From the NCBI GenBank assembly GCA_016213435.1, contig JACRAL010000004.1, positions 1-64,000 of the forward strand: DNA of 64,000 bases. Reading direction: 5' to 3'. The stretch is from Bacteroidota bacterium (GTDB lineage Bacteria > Bacteroidota > Bacteroidia > Palsa-948). The notes beneath the pieces were generated by a model, which saw only the letters and a program-made list of their open reading frames with translations, made no database searches and had not been told where the DNA came from. The position numbers were made by a program, and so were the translations under genes. Below are positions 52,609-61,236 of this stretch, piece after piece (within the stretch, counting starts at the first letter, position 1; each line of letters opens with the position of its first letter).

Positions 52609-55587
52609 CTACATCACAATATTTACTATCCTTTTTGGTACAACGATCACTTTCTTGGGTTGTTTTCCTTCTAAGAATTTTTTTGATTGCTCATTGGCAA
52701 GCACTTCCTTTTCAATTTCTGCCGGAGTTAAACTGAGCGACAGTTCCAAATTGAAACGCATTTTTCCGTTGAAGGAAATAGGATAAGAATAAGAATCATC
52801 CGCCATCAGTGCTTCGTTGTATTGAGGGAAAGTTGCGAAGGTGATACTTTTCTCATTTCCTAATTTATACCATAATTCTTCTGCAATGTGTGGAGCGAAT
52901 GAAGAAAGTAAAATCACGAGCGGCTCAAGAATCGCACGCTTGTTGCATTTTAATTCTGTGAGCTCGTTTGTGCAGATCATGAAAGCGCTCACCGAAGTGT
53001 TGAAGGAATAATTATCAATATCCTGTTGGATCTTTTTGATGGTCTTGTGAAGGATTTTGAGTTCGGGTTTTGTAGGTTCGTCCTCAGAAACAAAAAAAGC
53101 CCCACCTAAATCCTCCCCGTTAGAGAGGACTTTCAGTTCGTTCTCCCTCCCTTTGGGAGGGTTGGGGTGGGCTAATCTCCAGAACTTATTCAGAAAACCA
53201 AAAACCCCGCTGATGCCGTTTGTATTCCATGGTTTGCTTTGCTCCAGCGGACCGAGGAACATTTCGTACAAACGCAAGGTGTCAGCGCCAAAATTTGTGC
53301 AGATGTCATCGGGAGTGACGACATTGTATTTTGACTTGGACATTTTTTCGACTTCTCTTTTTACGAGAAAAGGCGGTCTGGTTTTTTCTGGTGTTAATAC
53401 TCCATTGTCATTATAATAACCCCCTTTAAAATAATAACCTTCTTTAAGAATAAAAACCGAATCAGAATATTCGTTACCAAACTGTGATTCTATAAATAAA
53501 TCAATATTTAATTTTTCTTCATCAACAAATTCAATAGGGCTATTTCTTTCGAAAACAGAAAAGGGTTCTATTCCGGTTGGAACTTTATAAGGATATACGT
53601 CTGCACTACTTATAAATCTTTGAACGTCATTAAATGTTATTTGTCTTGGGTAATCACTGTTATTTAAACTTGGTCCCATCCAATTATTTGACATAGAAAC
53701 ACCACTACTATTTATTCCTCCAATAAATATTTTTGCACTCATTCCTTGAATCATCCCCTGATTGATCAGCTTCTTTGCAGGTTCAATTACAGGGATCAAA
53801 CCGAGGTCAAATAAAAATTTTGTCCAGAAGCGCATGTAAAGCAAATGTCCGGTGGCGTGCTCGGCACCGCCAATGTAGAGGTCAACATCTTTCCAGTAAT
53901 TCAGCGCATCCTTTCCGGCAAATTCATTTTTGTTCTGCGGATCCATGTAGCGCAAATAATACCAGCTGCTTCCTGCCCAACCCGGCATCGTAGTTTTCTC
54001 GTACTCATATTTTCCCTGATGTTTCCAGTTCTTCGCGCGCGCCAAAGGCGGTTCACCGTCTTCGGTAGGTAAATATTTATCTACTTCAGGAAGCACCAGT
54101 GGAAGTTCGTTCTCTTCCATCACGTGGGGAATTCCATCCTTATAATAAACGGGAATTGGCTCGCCCCAGTAACGCTGTCTGCCGAAAATTGCATCGCGCA
54201 AACGGAATTGTGTTCTTCCAAAACCTAATCCTCTTTTTTCAATTTCCTGTATCGCACGTTTGATGGAATCTTTTACATCAAGCCCATTTAAAAAATCTGA
54301 ATTGATACATTTTCCTTCTTTCGCGTCCCACGCTTCTCTTTGAATATCCCATCCTTCGGGAGCGGAAACAACTTGTTTGATTTCCAGATCAAAATGTTTT
54401 GCAAAAGCATGGTCGCGTGAATCGTGAGCTGGCACAGCCATCACTGCGCCCGTTCCATAACCAGCTAGTACATAATCTCCAAGCCAAATTGGAATCCTAT
54501 TTTTTGTAAATGGATGAATACAAAACGCTCCAGTGTCAACTCCGGTAACATTTTTGACATCCGCCATGCGATCTCTTTCAGAACGGATTTTTACTTTTTC
54601 AATATAGGCATCAACTTCATTCTTCTTTTCCGAAGAACATATTTTTGTTGCTAATGGATGCTCAGGAGCAAGGACAAGAAAGGTTGCGCCAAAGATTGTA
54701 TCCGGACGTGTTGAGAAAACTGGAATATAAGATTGCTTTTCATTGTCAACATTGAAAGTAAGAGAAGCACCTTCTGATTTTCCAATCCAGTTGCGTTGCG
54801 CTTCTTTAATTGATTCGCTCCAGTCAATATTATCGAGATTGTTTAACAATCTGTTTGCATAAGCGGTAATGCGCAAACTCCATTGCGGCATGAGTTTTCT
54901 TTCTACCGGATACCCACCGCGCTCAGAAACACCGTCTTTCACTTCTTCATTCGCCAGAACGGTTCCAAGCTGCGGACACCAGTTTACCCAAGCTTCGCTT
55001 AAATAAGCTAAGCGATATTCCATCAGCACATCACTTTTCTCTTTCTCATTCAACTCATCCCATTTCTTTTCCAACTTTCCAACTTTGCCACTTTCTAACT
55101 TTTGAACTAAAGTATTTATTGATTCCGCTTTATCCGTTTCATGATTGTACCATGAATTAAAAAGTTTTATAAAAATCCACTGCGTCCATTTGTAATAGTT
55201 AGGATCGGAAGTGCGCACTTCCCGTTCCCAGTCGAATGAGAAACCAATTTTATCCATCTGCTCGCGGTAGCGGGCAATATTATCTTTAGTGGTTTTTTCA
55301 GGATGCTGTCCGGTTTGAATGGCGTATTGTTCTGCAGGAAGTCCAAAGGAATCATATCCCATCGGATGCAAAACGTTAAACCCTTTCAGCCTTTTGTAAC
55401 GTGAAACAATATCGGAAGCAATGTATCCCAGCGGATGCCCAACGTGCAAGCCGGCACCGGAAGGATATGGAAACATATCGAGCGCGTAATATTTCGGCTT
55501 GACAGATTTATTTTCAGCACGAAAAGTTTTGTTGTCTGCCCAGTGCTTTTGCCACTTTTTTTCTATTTCTCCGAATGGATATGCCAT
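52609..55587 (-). CDS. leuS: Leucyl-tRNA synthetase
   Basis: Class I aminoacyl-tRNA synthetase. The HIGH motif is PYPSGAGLHVGHPLGY and KMSKS is EKMSKSKYNVV; the CP1 editing domain shows STRPDTIFGATFLVLAPEHPL, parts TRPDTIFGATF and LAPEHPL, and GTGAVMAVPAHDSRD. 992 residues, longer than E. coli LeuRS because of phylum-specific insertions. Two stretches look repeat-derived: about 159-175 (ESGKVGKLEKKW) and about 805-829 after WRLAHPNPPKGREN in the anticodon-binding region. A box TAACTTCG at 55594-55601 precedes the start. Confidence 0.97.
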   Translation of the reverse strand: MAYPFGEIEKKWQKHWADNKTFRAENKSVKPKYYALDMFPYPSGAGLHVGHPLGYIASDIVSRYKRLKGFNVLHPMGYDSFGLPAEQYAIQTGQHPEKTTKDNIARYREQMDKIGFSFDWEREVRTSDPNYYKWTQWIFIKLFNSWYNHETDKAESINTLVQKLESGKVGKLEKKWDELNEKEKSDVLMEYRLAYLSEAWVNWCPQLGTVLANEEVKDGVSERGGYPVERKLMPQWSLRITAYANRLLNNLDNIDWSESIKEAQRNWIGKSEGASLTFNVDNEKQSYIPVFSTRPDTIFGATFLVLAPEHPLATKICSSEKKNEVDAYIEKVKIRSERDRMADVKNVTGVDTGAFCIHPFTKNRIPIWLGDYVLAGYGTGAVMAVPAHDSRDHAFAKHFDLEIKQVVSAPEGWDIQREAWDAKEGKCINSDFLNGLDVKDSIKRAIQEIEKRGLGFGRTQFRLRDAIFGRQRYWGEPIPVYYKDGIPHVMEENELPLVLPEVDKYLPTEDGEPPLARAKNWKHQGKYEYEKTTMPGWAGSSWYYLRYMDPQNKNEFAGKDALNYWKDVDLYIGGAEHATGHLLYMRFWTKFLFDLGLIPVIEPAKKLINQGMIQGMSAKIFIGGINSSGVSMSNNWMGPSLNNSDYPRQITFNDVQRFISSADVYPYKVPTGIEPFSVFERNSPIEFVDEEKLNIDLFIESQFGNEYSDSVFILKEGYYFKGGYYNDNGVLTPEKTRPPFLVKREVEKMSKSKYNVVTPDDICTNFGADTLRLYEMFLGPLEQSKPWNTNGISGVFGFLNKFWRLAHPNPPKGRENELKVLSNGEDLGGAFFVSEDEPTKPELKILHKTIKKIQQDIDNYSFNTSVSAFMICTNELTELKCNKRAILEPLVILLSSFAPHIAEELWYKLGNEKSITFATFPQYNEALMADDSYSYPISFNGKMRFNLELSLSLTPAEIEKEVLANEQSKKFLEGKQPKKVIVVPKRIVNIVM
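53101..53171 (-). repeat. Repeat-derived insertion in leuS
   Basis: Contains CCTCCCC/GAGAGGA, then CCCTCCC-TTT-GGGAGGG and the G-rich tail TTGGGGTGGG. Read on the minus strand in frame, from the tail inwards (HPNPPKGREN...). The layout matches the hairpin-plus-tail family; the second arm is degenerate. Confidence 0.7.
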
Positions 55588-55670
55588 AGGGCACGAAGTT
55601 AAAGAAATACTTAATTGTTATTCGTTAAACCTAAAATGCAATTAACATCGCTGTTCTGATAACTCCAAGC

Positions 55671-55698
55671 TTTAAACTTTAAACTTTAAACTTTAAAC
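55671..55698. repeat. Four tandem TTTAAAC heptamers
   Basis: Four perfect copies of TTTAAAC before the ftsX start (55714), ending in TTTTACATTTG. Similar TTTAAAG-type sequence occurs at 68-82 and 42454-42462. It overlaps the expected promoter region of ftsX. Confidence 0.8.
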
Positions 55699-55713
55699 TT
55701 TTACATTTGCTTT

Positions 55714-56580
55714 ATGCCTGAAGAAAAAAGAAGAAAGATTCAATCATCCTCCATCACAACTGTAATAAGCGTTTCGCTTGTGTTATTCCTTCTCGGTTTA
55801 CTTGGCGTTCTTTTCATCAGTGCGAAAAAGATTTCGAATCACCTGAAAGAGAATATTGGATTTCATATATATCTTAAAGACAATGCAAAGGAGGACGAGG
55901 TTGACCGACTACATAGTTTTTTAAATGCAAGCAGTTATGTAAAGTCCTGCGCTTATTTATCTAAAGATTCTGCCGCTGCGATTTACAAAAAGGATGTGGG
56001 AGAAGATTTCGTTCAGTTCATCGGGTATAATCCTCTTCCTTCTTCCATGGAAGTACAGTTGAAGGCCGACTATGCAAACTCCGACAGCATTGCATGGATA
56101 CAAAAACAAATCCTTGATTTCAGCAGTGTGAAAGAATTTGATTACCAGGAATCGCTCGTGAACATGGTGAATAAAAATATAAACCGTATTGCATTCGTGC
56201 TTTTGATTTTCATCGGGCTTCTGATGCTCATCGCTCTTGGACTCATCAACAACACCATACGGCTGGCGATCTACTCCAGGCGTTACATCATTAAAACCAT
56301 GCAATTGGTCGGAGCTACTGGAGGTTTTATCCGCAAACCGTTTTTGCTGAACGGCATTAAATACGGCATCATTGCCGGTATCATTGCGAACCTGATACTG
56401 GGCGGAATTCTTTATGCTGCCCTGAAAAAAATTCCTGACCTTGAACAGATTACAGACGTCAGCATGATGATATATCTTTTCGGAATTGTTTTTGTTTTCG
56501 GTATTTTGATATCGGGTGTTTCTACTTTTTTTGCTGTAAGAAGGTATTTACGATTGAGTTCAGAAGAATTATATTATTAG
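55714..56580 (+). CDS. ftsX: Cell division protein FtsX (permease-like)
   Basis: 288 residues with the FtsX layout: an N-terminal helix (about 18-38), a periplasmic domain (about 40-160) with NIGFHIYLKDNAKEDEVDRL, and three further helices, with NTIRLAIYSRRYIIKTMQLVGAT (parts AIYSRRYIIKTMQLVGAT), the family motif after TM2. FtsX and the ATPase FtsE control peptidoglycan hydrolases at the septum; ftsE is not in this window. First gene of the run ftsX-DUF3098-uppP-truB, conserved in Bacteroidota. Confidence 0.93.
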   Translation: MPEEKRRKIQSSSITTVISVSLVLFLLGLLGVLFISAKKISNHLKENIGFHIYLKDNAKEDEVDRLHSFLNASSYVKSCAYLSKDSAAAIYKKDVGEDFVQFIGYNPLPSSMEVQLKADYANSDSIAWIQKQILDFSSVKEFDYQESLVNMVNKNINRIAFVLLIFIGLLMLIALGLINNTIRLAIYSRRYIIKTMQLVGATGGFIRKPFLLNGIKYGIIAGIIANLILGGILYAALKKIPDLEQITDVSMMIYLFGIVFVFGILISGVSTFFAVRRYLRLSSEELYY

Positions 56581-56672
56581 CCTCGTTTAGGCCTTCTTCT
56601 TGAGGAGAGAAAGGAAAAACATCTATTTAATTTTGATTCGTATATTCGTGCCTCATTCGTAATTTGCAGAAT

Positions 56673-56960
56673 ATGTCAAAAGAAAATTTAAAACCAACCG
56701 CATCTTCTTCAAAGATGTTCCCTGCTCATCAGGGAGAAAAAGCGACATTTGCTTTCGGAAAAGATAATTACAGAATGCTGCTCATCGGGATTGTAATTGT
56801 CGCAATCGGAATGATATGCATGATTAGCAGTGCCTCCGATGATCCGAAAAAAATGTCGGAAACTATTTTTGATTTTCAACGATTAACGCTCGCGCCCATT
56901 CTCATCATTGCAGGATATGTAGTCGTGCTGTTTGCCATTCTGAAAAATCCTAAAGAGTAA
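56673..56960 (+). CDS. DUF3098 small membrane protein
   Basis: 95 residues with two helices (about 30-50 and 70-90) and the core FAFGKDNYRMLLIGIVIVAIG plus DDPKKMSETIFDFQRLTLAP, characteristic of DUF3098. ATG at 56673 chosen over the TTG at 56664. Always found between ftsX and uppP in the phylum, which suggests a link to envelope synthesis; function unknown. Confidence 0.9.
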   Translation: MSKENLKPTASSSKMFPAHQGEKATFAFGKDNYRMLLIGIVIVAIGMICMISSASDDPKKMSETIFDFQRLTLAPILIIAGYVVVLFAILKNPKE

Positions 56961-56978
56961 TCAATTAGTTAATGAGTC

Positions 56979-57055
56979 TCCCGATAATTATCAGGATTGA
57001 AGATTTGAAAATAAATTTTCAGAATTGATTTTCAAAATCGACTAATTTTCAAATT
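56979..57055. repeat. AT-rich palindromes between DUF3098 and uppP
   Basis: TCCCGATAATTATCAGGA (56979-56996) is a near-perfect palindrome. GATTTGAAAAT (57002-57012) pairs with ATTTTCAAATT (57045-57055), with the palindrome GATTTTCAAAATC (57027-57039) between. Same type as 22588-22663. Confidence 0.6.
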
Positions 57056-57060
57056 AGAAA

Positions 57061-57867
57061 ATGACATACCTCCAGGCAATCATCCTCGCCATCATTGAAG
57101 GGATCACGGAATTTCTTCCTATATCAAGCACGGCTCATATGAAATTTGCCAATCCATTTCTCGGGCTTGGCGATTCTCCTTTCACAAATATGTTCGAAGT
57201 GGTAATACAACTTGCGGCCATTCTTTCCGTAGTGGTTATTTATTGGAAAAAGTTTTTGGATATTAAACATTACAGTTTTTATATCAAACTGATCATTGCA
57301 GTTATGCCTGCATTGGTAATCGGAGGTTTGTTCAAAAAATACATTGATATCGCTTTATCCAATCTGCTTTTCATTTCCTGTGTGATGATCGGTGGCGGTA
57401 TAATTTTATTGTTCATTGATAAATTTTTCAAGCATCCTTCCATTCATGAAGAAGAAAAAATATCAAATAAAAGTGCTTTCATCATAGGTTGCTTCCAGGT
57501 TTTATCCATAATTTTCCCCGGGTTAAGCCGCAGCGCTGCTACCATTCTTGGAGGAATGAGCCAAAAACTTACTCGAAGCATTGCTGCAGAATTTTCTTTT
57601 TTTCTTGCAGTACCCACCATGTTTGCCGCATCTGTGAAAAGTTTTTATGACGTATACAAGCACAATCCGGAAGTATTGGTAAAAGAAAACTTTTCACTTC
57701 TTGGTGTTGGAGCCGTTGTTTCATTTATTGTGGCGCTGCTCTCGGTCAAATTTTTCATTTATTACCTTCAACGAAATGATTTCAGGTTATTTGGTTATTA
57801 TAGAATTGCACTTGGCGTTTTGTTTCTTCTTGTAAGTTTGTCTCTTGGAATTAAAATCATACAATAA
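57061..57867 (+). CDS. uppP: Undecaprenyl-diphosphate phosphatase
   Basis: UppP/BacA recycles undecaprenyl diphosphate, the carrier for peptidoglycan and glycans, at the membrane. The motif EGITEFLPISSTAHMKF (about 13-29) and PGLSRSAATILGGM (catalytic Ser/Arg region, about 158-171) are clear. 268 residues, about eight helices. truB starts on the very next base after the stop codon. Confidence 0.96.
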   Translation: MTYLQAIILAIIEGITEFLPISSTAHMKFANPFLGLGDSPFTNMFEVVIQLAAILSVVVIYWKKFLDIKHYSFYIKLIIAVMPALVIGGLFKKYIDIALSNLLFISCVMIGGGIILLFIDKFFKHPSIHEEEKISNKSAFIIGCFQVLSIIFPGLSRSAATILGGMSQKLTRSIAAEFSFFLAVPTMFAASVKSFYDVYKHNPEVLVKENFSLLGVGAVVSFIVALLSVKFFIYYLQRNDFRLFGYYRIALGVLFLLVSLSLGIKIIQ

Positions 57868-58728
57868 ATGAAAATAACTCAAGACGATTTCTTCAACGGA
57901 CAGATCATCCTCGTCAACAAGCCAAAAACCTGGACTTCATTTGATGTGGTGAACAAAATGCGGAGTGATGTCCGCCATGCATACCAGATTCCATTCGTCA
58001 AGATCGGACATGCAGGAACGCTGGATCCGCTTGCAACAGGACTGCTTATTATTTGCATTGGTCGCCAAACAAAAAATATTGAACAATACCAGGGATTGGA
58101 AAAAGAATACACCGGCACCATAATGCTGGGCGCTACCACGCCTTCATACGACATGGAAACTCAGGTGAACGAACGCTATTCGATCGCACATATTACTCCC
58201 GAACTTATTACGGAAGCTGCAAAAAAATTTGTAGGCGCAATCTGGCAGTATCCTCCTGATTTTTCTGCAAAACGTGTTCAGGGCGATCGCGCATACAACA
58301 TTGCCCGTAACGGAGGACAGCCCGATATTAAACCCGTGCTGGTGCACATCAGCAAGTTCGAAATTGTTAGTGTCCTGCTGCCGATGATCGAATTCAGAGT
58401 AGTGTGTGCAAAAGGAACATACATTCGTTCTCTTGCGCATGATCTGGGAAGACAATTAGGATGCGGTGCCTTGCTTGCTTCTCTCAACCGCACGCGTATA
58501 GGACAGTACAAACTCAAAGATGCCAAAGAAATAAAAAACTGGATGGAAGCTGTTCAGCCCAGCGTTCCTAAAAAAAGAATTCCTCCTAAAACTGCAGCAA
58601 AGAAAGCGGATGCAAGACAAAAAGAGCGCAATAAGAGTTCCGTCCCTAATAAAGCTGCTCTAAAGAAGACAATTGCGAAGAAGAAATCACCTGTAAAGAA
58701 GAAAAATAAGGGAAAGAAGAAGAAGTGA
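57868..58728 (+). CDS. truB: tRNA pseudouridine(55) synthase
   Basis: Makes pseudouridine 55 in the T-loop of tRNAs. Catalytic Asp in KIGHAGTLDPLATGLLIICIG; also NKPKTWTSFDVVNKMR, the substrate loop EKEYTGTIMLGATTPSYDMET, part KEYTGTIMLGATTPSYD, and CAKGTYIRSLAHDLG. The catalytic core ends at about residue 230; a Lys-rich tail (about 232-286, KKRIPPKTAAKKADARQKE and following) is attached, perhaps for RNA binding. Last gene of the ftsX operon. Confidence 0.96.
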   Translation: MKITQDDFFNGQIILVNKPKTWTSFDVVNKMRSDVRHAYQIPFVKIGHAGTLDPLATGLLIICIGRQTKNIEQYQGLEKEYTGTIMLGATTPSYDMETQVNERYSIAHITPELITEAAKKFVGAIWQYPPDFSAKRVQGDRAYNIARNGGQPDIKPVLVHISKFEIVSVLLPMIEFRVVCAKGTYIRSLAHDLGRQLGCGALLASLNRTRIGQYKLKDAKEIKNWMEAVQPSVPKKRIPPKTAAKKADARQKERNKSSVPNKAALKKTIAKKKSPVKKKNKGKKKK

Positions 58729-58794
58729 AAAAAATTACTCTTTCCTGCTTGTGCAAAAATCTTCTTAAGTTTGTTGGATAATTCATTCCCCCAT

Positions 58795-59901
58795 ATGAAA
58801 TACAAAATATTATTATCTCTGTTCATTTTCTTTTCATTTGCCGTCAATTGTTTTTCCCAGACAAAAGATTCTATTGCATCTAACAAAGATTCAGCAAAGA
58901 TCGAGATCAGCGGATATGTGGATGCGTATTATGGATATTACACCGATTCAGCAGGTGCCGGCAATTATCAAAAGTTTCCCTCTATTTCTCCTCGCAGCAA
59001 CCAGTTTGGATTGAATGTTGCAATGATCACTGCAAAATATTCTGCCGATAAAGTACGAGGAATTGTTGCGGTTCATTACGGAGATATTCCGCACAGCACC
59101 TGGTCAGCTAATTATAATTTTATTCAAGAGGCAAATGTCGGCATTCGTCTTCAAAAAACCCTTTGGCTCGATGCGGGGTTTTTCAGAACCCACCTTGGAA
59201 CGGAAGCGCTTTTCCCGAAAGAGAATTATACCAGCTCTGTTTCAGTACCTACTTTTTTTGAGCCCTATTATGAGGCAGGTGCCAGGCTGAACTATATCCC
59301 TAATGAGAAACTTTCCTTTTTTATTTATGCGCTGAACGGCTATAACATATATGAAGATAATAACCGTACAAAATCTACGGGTCTTTTGGTTACTTATATT
59401 TTTAGTGAACGGTTAAATATCGGTTATAGCGGTTACTATGGAGATGATACCCCGGAGAATGATTCGCTGAAACATTTTCGGCAGATGCATAATGTGTTCC
59501 TGAATTTTAAAAGGAAGAAATTTAAGTTCACAATGGGCGGGGATTACTGCATGCAGCAAAATTCTGATACCAGCGGAAAGAAAAGCGTTTTCATGTTCAG
59601 TGGTTTAGCAATGTTGAAATATCAATTAATGAAAAAATTCGGGGTATATAATAGAGAAGAAATATTCAATGACCCTCAAGGCATCATGTCAGGAACTTTT
59701 GTTGATAAGACAGGCAAACGCAGCGGTTACAAAATATGGGGAGTTACATTGGGAATAGAATACAAACCAACCGACAATTCATACATCCGGCTGGAAGGGA
59801 GAGAATTAATCGCAGATAAGGATCAGGAGATATTTCACTGGAACAACTTCATTACAAATGCCCGGACGGAACTGATGATAAACATGGGCGTTTCATTTTA
59901 A
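58795..59901 (+). CDS. Outer membrane beta-barrel porin (BBP2-like)
   Basis: Signal peptide MKYKILLSLFIFFSFAVNCF with SQ at the cleavage site, then a barrel of many amphipathic strands (ISGYVDAYYGYYT, FGLNVAMITAKYSADKVRGI, LDAGFFRTHLG, YEAGARLNYIPNEKLSFFIYALNGYN). This is the putative beta-barrel porin-2 group (DUF1597-like). The last strand ends in MINMGVSF with terminal Phe, as in outer membrane proteins. It precedes amt by 30 bp, a pairing frequent in Bacteroidota. The ATG at 58795 fits the signal peptide; TAAGTTTG at 58766-58773 is a -7-like box. Confidence 0.85.
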   Translation: MKYKILLSLFIFFSFAVNCFSQTKDSIASNKDSAKIEISGYVDAYYGYYTDSAGAGNYQKFPSISPRSNQFGLNVAMITAKYSADKVRGIVAVHYGDIPHSTWSANYNFIQEANVGIRLQKTLWLDAGFFRTHLGTEALFPKENYTSSVSVPTFFEPYYEAGARLNYIPNEKLSFFIYALNGYNIYEDNNRTKSTGLLVTYIFSERLNIGYSGYYGDDTPENDSLKHFRQMHNVFLNFKRKKFKFTMGGDYCMQQNSDTSGKKSVFMFSGLAMLKYQLMKKFGVYNREEIFNDPQGIMSGTFVDKTGKRSGYKIWGVTLGIEYKPTDNSYIRLEGRELIADKDQEIFHWNNFITNARTELMINMGVSF

Positions 59902-59931
59902 TTCAATACTACGAACCTAAAACCACAAACC

Positions 59932-61158
59932 ATGAGTTTTGACACAGGCACCACCGGTTTCATGCTTCTCGCAACATCGCTAGTGATGTTGATGACACCC
60001 GGACTTGCATTCTTCTACGGAGGACTTGCAGGAAAGAGAAATATTCTCGGGATCATGATACAAAGTTTTGTTTCGATGGGAATCACCACTGTGATGTGGT
60101 ATATATGCGGGTACTCGCTCTGCTTCAGCGGAGACGCGCTCGGAGGTCTGATCGGAAATTTTGACAAATCATTCATGCACGATGTGAATCTTAACTCGGC
60201 TTTTTCAGGAAATAAAAATATTCCTGAATTTGTTTTCATAGCTTACCAAATGATGTTCGCCATCATCACCCCTGCATTAATCACCGGAGCATTTGTAAAT
60301 CGTGTAACGTTCAAATCGTACCTGATATTTCTTGTGCTGTGGCAGCTGCTCGTGTACTATCCTTTCGCGCACATGGTGTGGGGAGGCGGGTTGCTTGCGC
60401 AATGGGGAGTTCTTGATTTCGCAGGCGGAATTGTGGTTCATGCCACAGCTGGGTTTGCTGCGCTTGCATCGGTTATTTATGTAGGGAAACGCAGGGACAA
60501 AGCCTCGCTTCCGAATAGTGTTCCGCTCATCGCGATCGGCACAGGTTTGCTTTGGTTCGGTTGGTATGGCTTCAATGCGGGAAGCGCGCTGGATGTAAAT
60601 GCAATTACCGGACAGGCATTTTTAAATACTGATGTTGCTGCTTCATTTGCTGCTATTACTTGGCTGGTCATTGAATGGTCGTTGGTAAAGAAGCCAAAGT
60701 TTGTGGGATTGCTCACGGGTGCTGTGGCTGGACTTGCCACCATCACTCCTGCCGCAGGTTTTGTTTCACTCAACGCAGCAGTAGTGATTGGCATTGCATC
60801 CGGAGGAGTTTGCTACCTCGCAGTTCATCTGAAAAATAAAATGGGATGGGATGATGCGCTGGATGTATGGGGAGTTCATGGCATTGGCGGATGCCTAGGA
60901 ACTATTTTGCTCGGAGTATTCGCAACAAAATTTGTGAATGCAGCAGGAACTGATGGTTTGCTGCACGGTGGAACCACTTTCTTCATCCACCAGACGATCG
61001 CTGTGGTTGGCGCATGTATTTATGCATTTGTTTTTACATATGCTATGCTGGCACTGATAAACATGATCACAAAAGTAAAAGTAAGCGAAACGGCCGAAGA
61101 CCAGGGCTTAGATGAATCCGAACATGGCGAGAAAGCTTACGATGAAGGAGTGCTCTGA
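59932..61158 (+). CDS. amt: Ammonium transporter
   Basis: Amt/MEP/Rh channel, about 11 helices, 408 residues. The conserved Asp-His pair region DFAGGIVVHATAGFAAL and the second pore histidine in WGVHGIGGCLGT are present, as is the N-terminal PGLAFFYGGLAGKRN. It moves ammonium into the cell. No glnB/P-II gene follows. It forms a pair with the upstream porin and is closed by a strong terminator. Confidence 0.97.
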   Translation: MSFDTGTTGFMLLATSLVMLMTPGLAFFYGGLAGKRNILGIMIQSFVSMGITTVMWYICGYSLCFSGDALGGLIGNFDKSFMHDVNLNSAFSGNKNIPEFVFIAYQMMFAIITPALITGAFVNRVTFKSYLIFLVLWQLLVYYPFAHMVWGGGLLAQWGVLDFAGGIVVHATAGFAALASVIYVGKRRDKASLPNSVPLIAIGTGLLWFGWYGFNAGSALDVNAITGQAFLNTDVAASFAAITWLVIEWSLVKKPKFVGLLTGAVAGLATITPAAGFVSLNAAVVIGIASGGVCYLAVHLKNKMGWDDALDVWGVHGIGGCLGTILLGVFATKFVNAAGTDGLLHGGTTFFIHQTIAVVGACIYAFVFTYAMLALINMITKVKVSETAEDQGLDESEHGEKAYDEGVL

Positions 61159-61185
61159 CAAAAATCAGGATAATAAATATTTATG

Positions 61186-61211
61186 GTCAGGAGAAATCCT
61201 GACTTTTTTTT
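61186..61211 (+). terminator. Rho-independent terminator of amt
   Basis: GTCAGGA (61186-61192), loop GAAA, TCCTGAC (61197-61203), then eight Ts. 28 bp after the amt stop. Confidence 0.93.
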
Positions 61212-61236
61212 CAGTCGAAATTCAGATAAAAAATGA

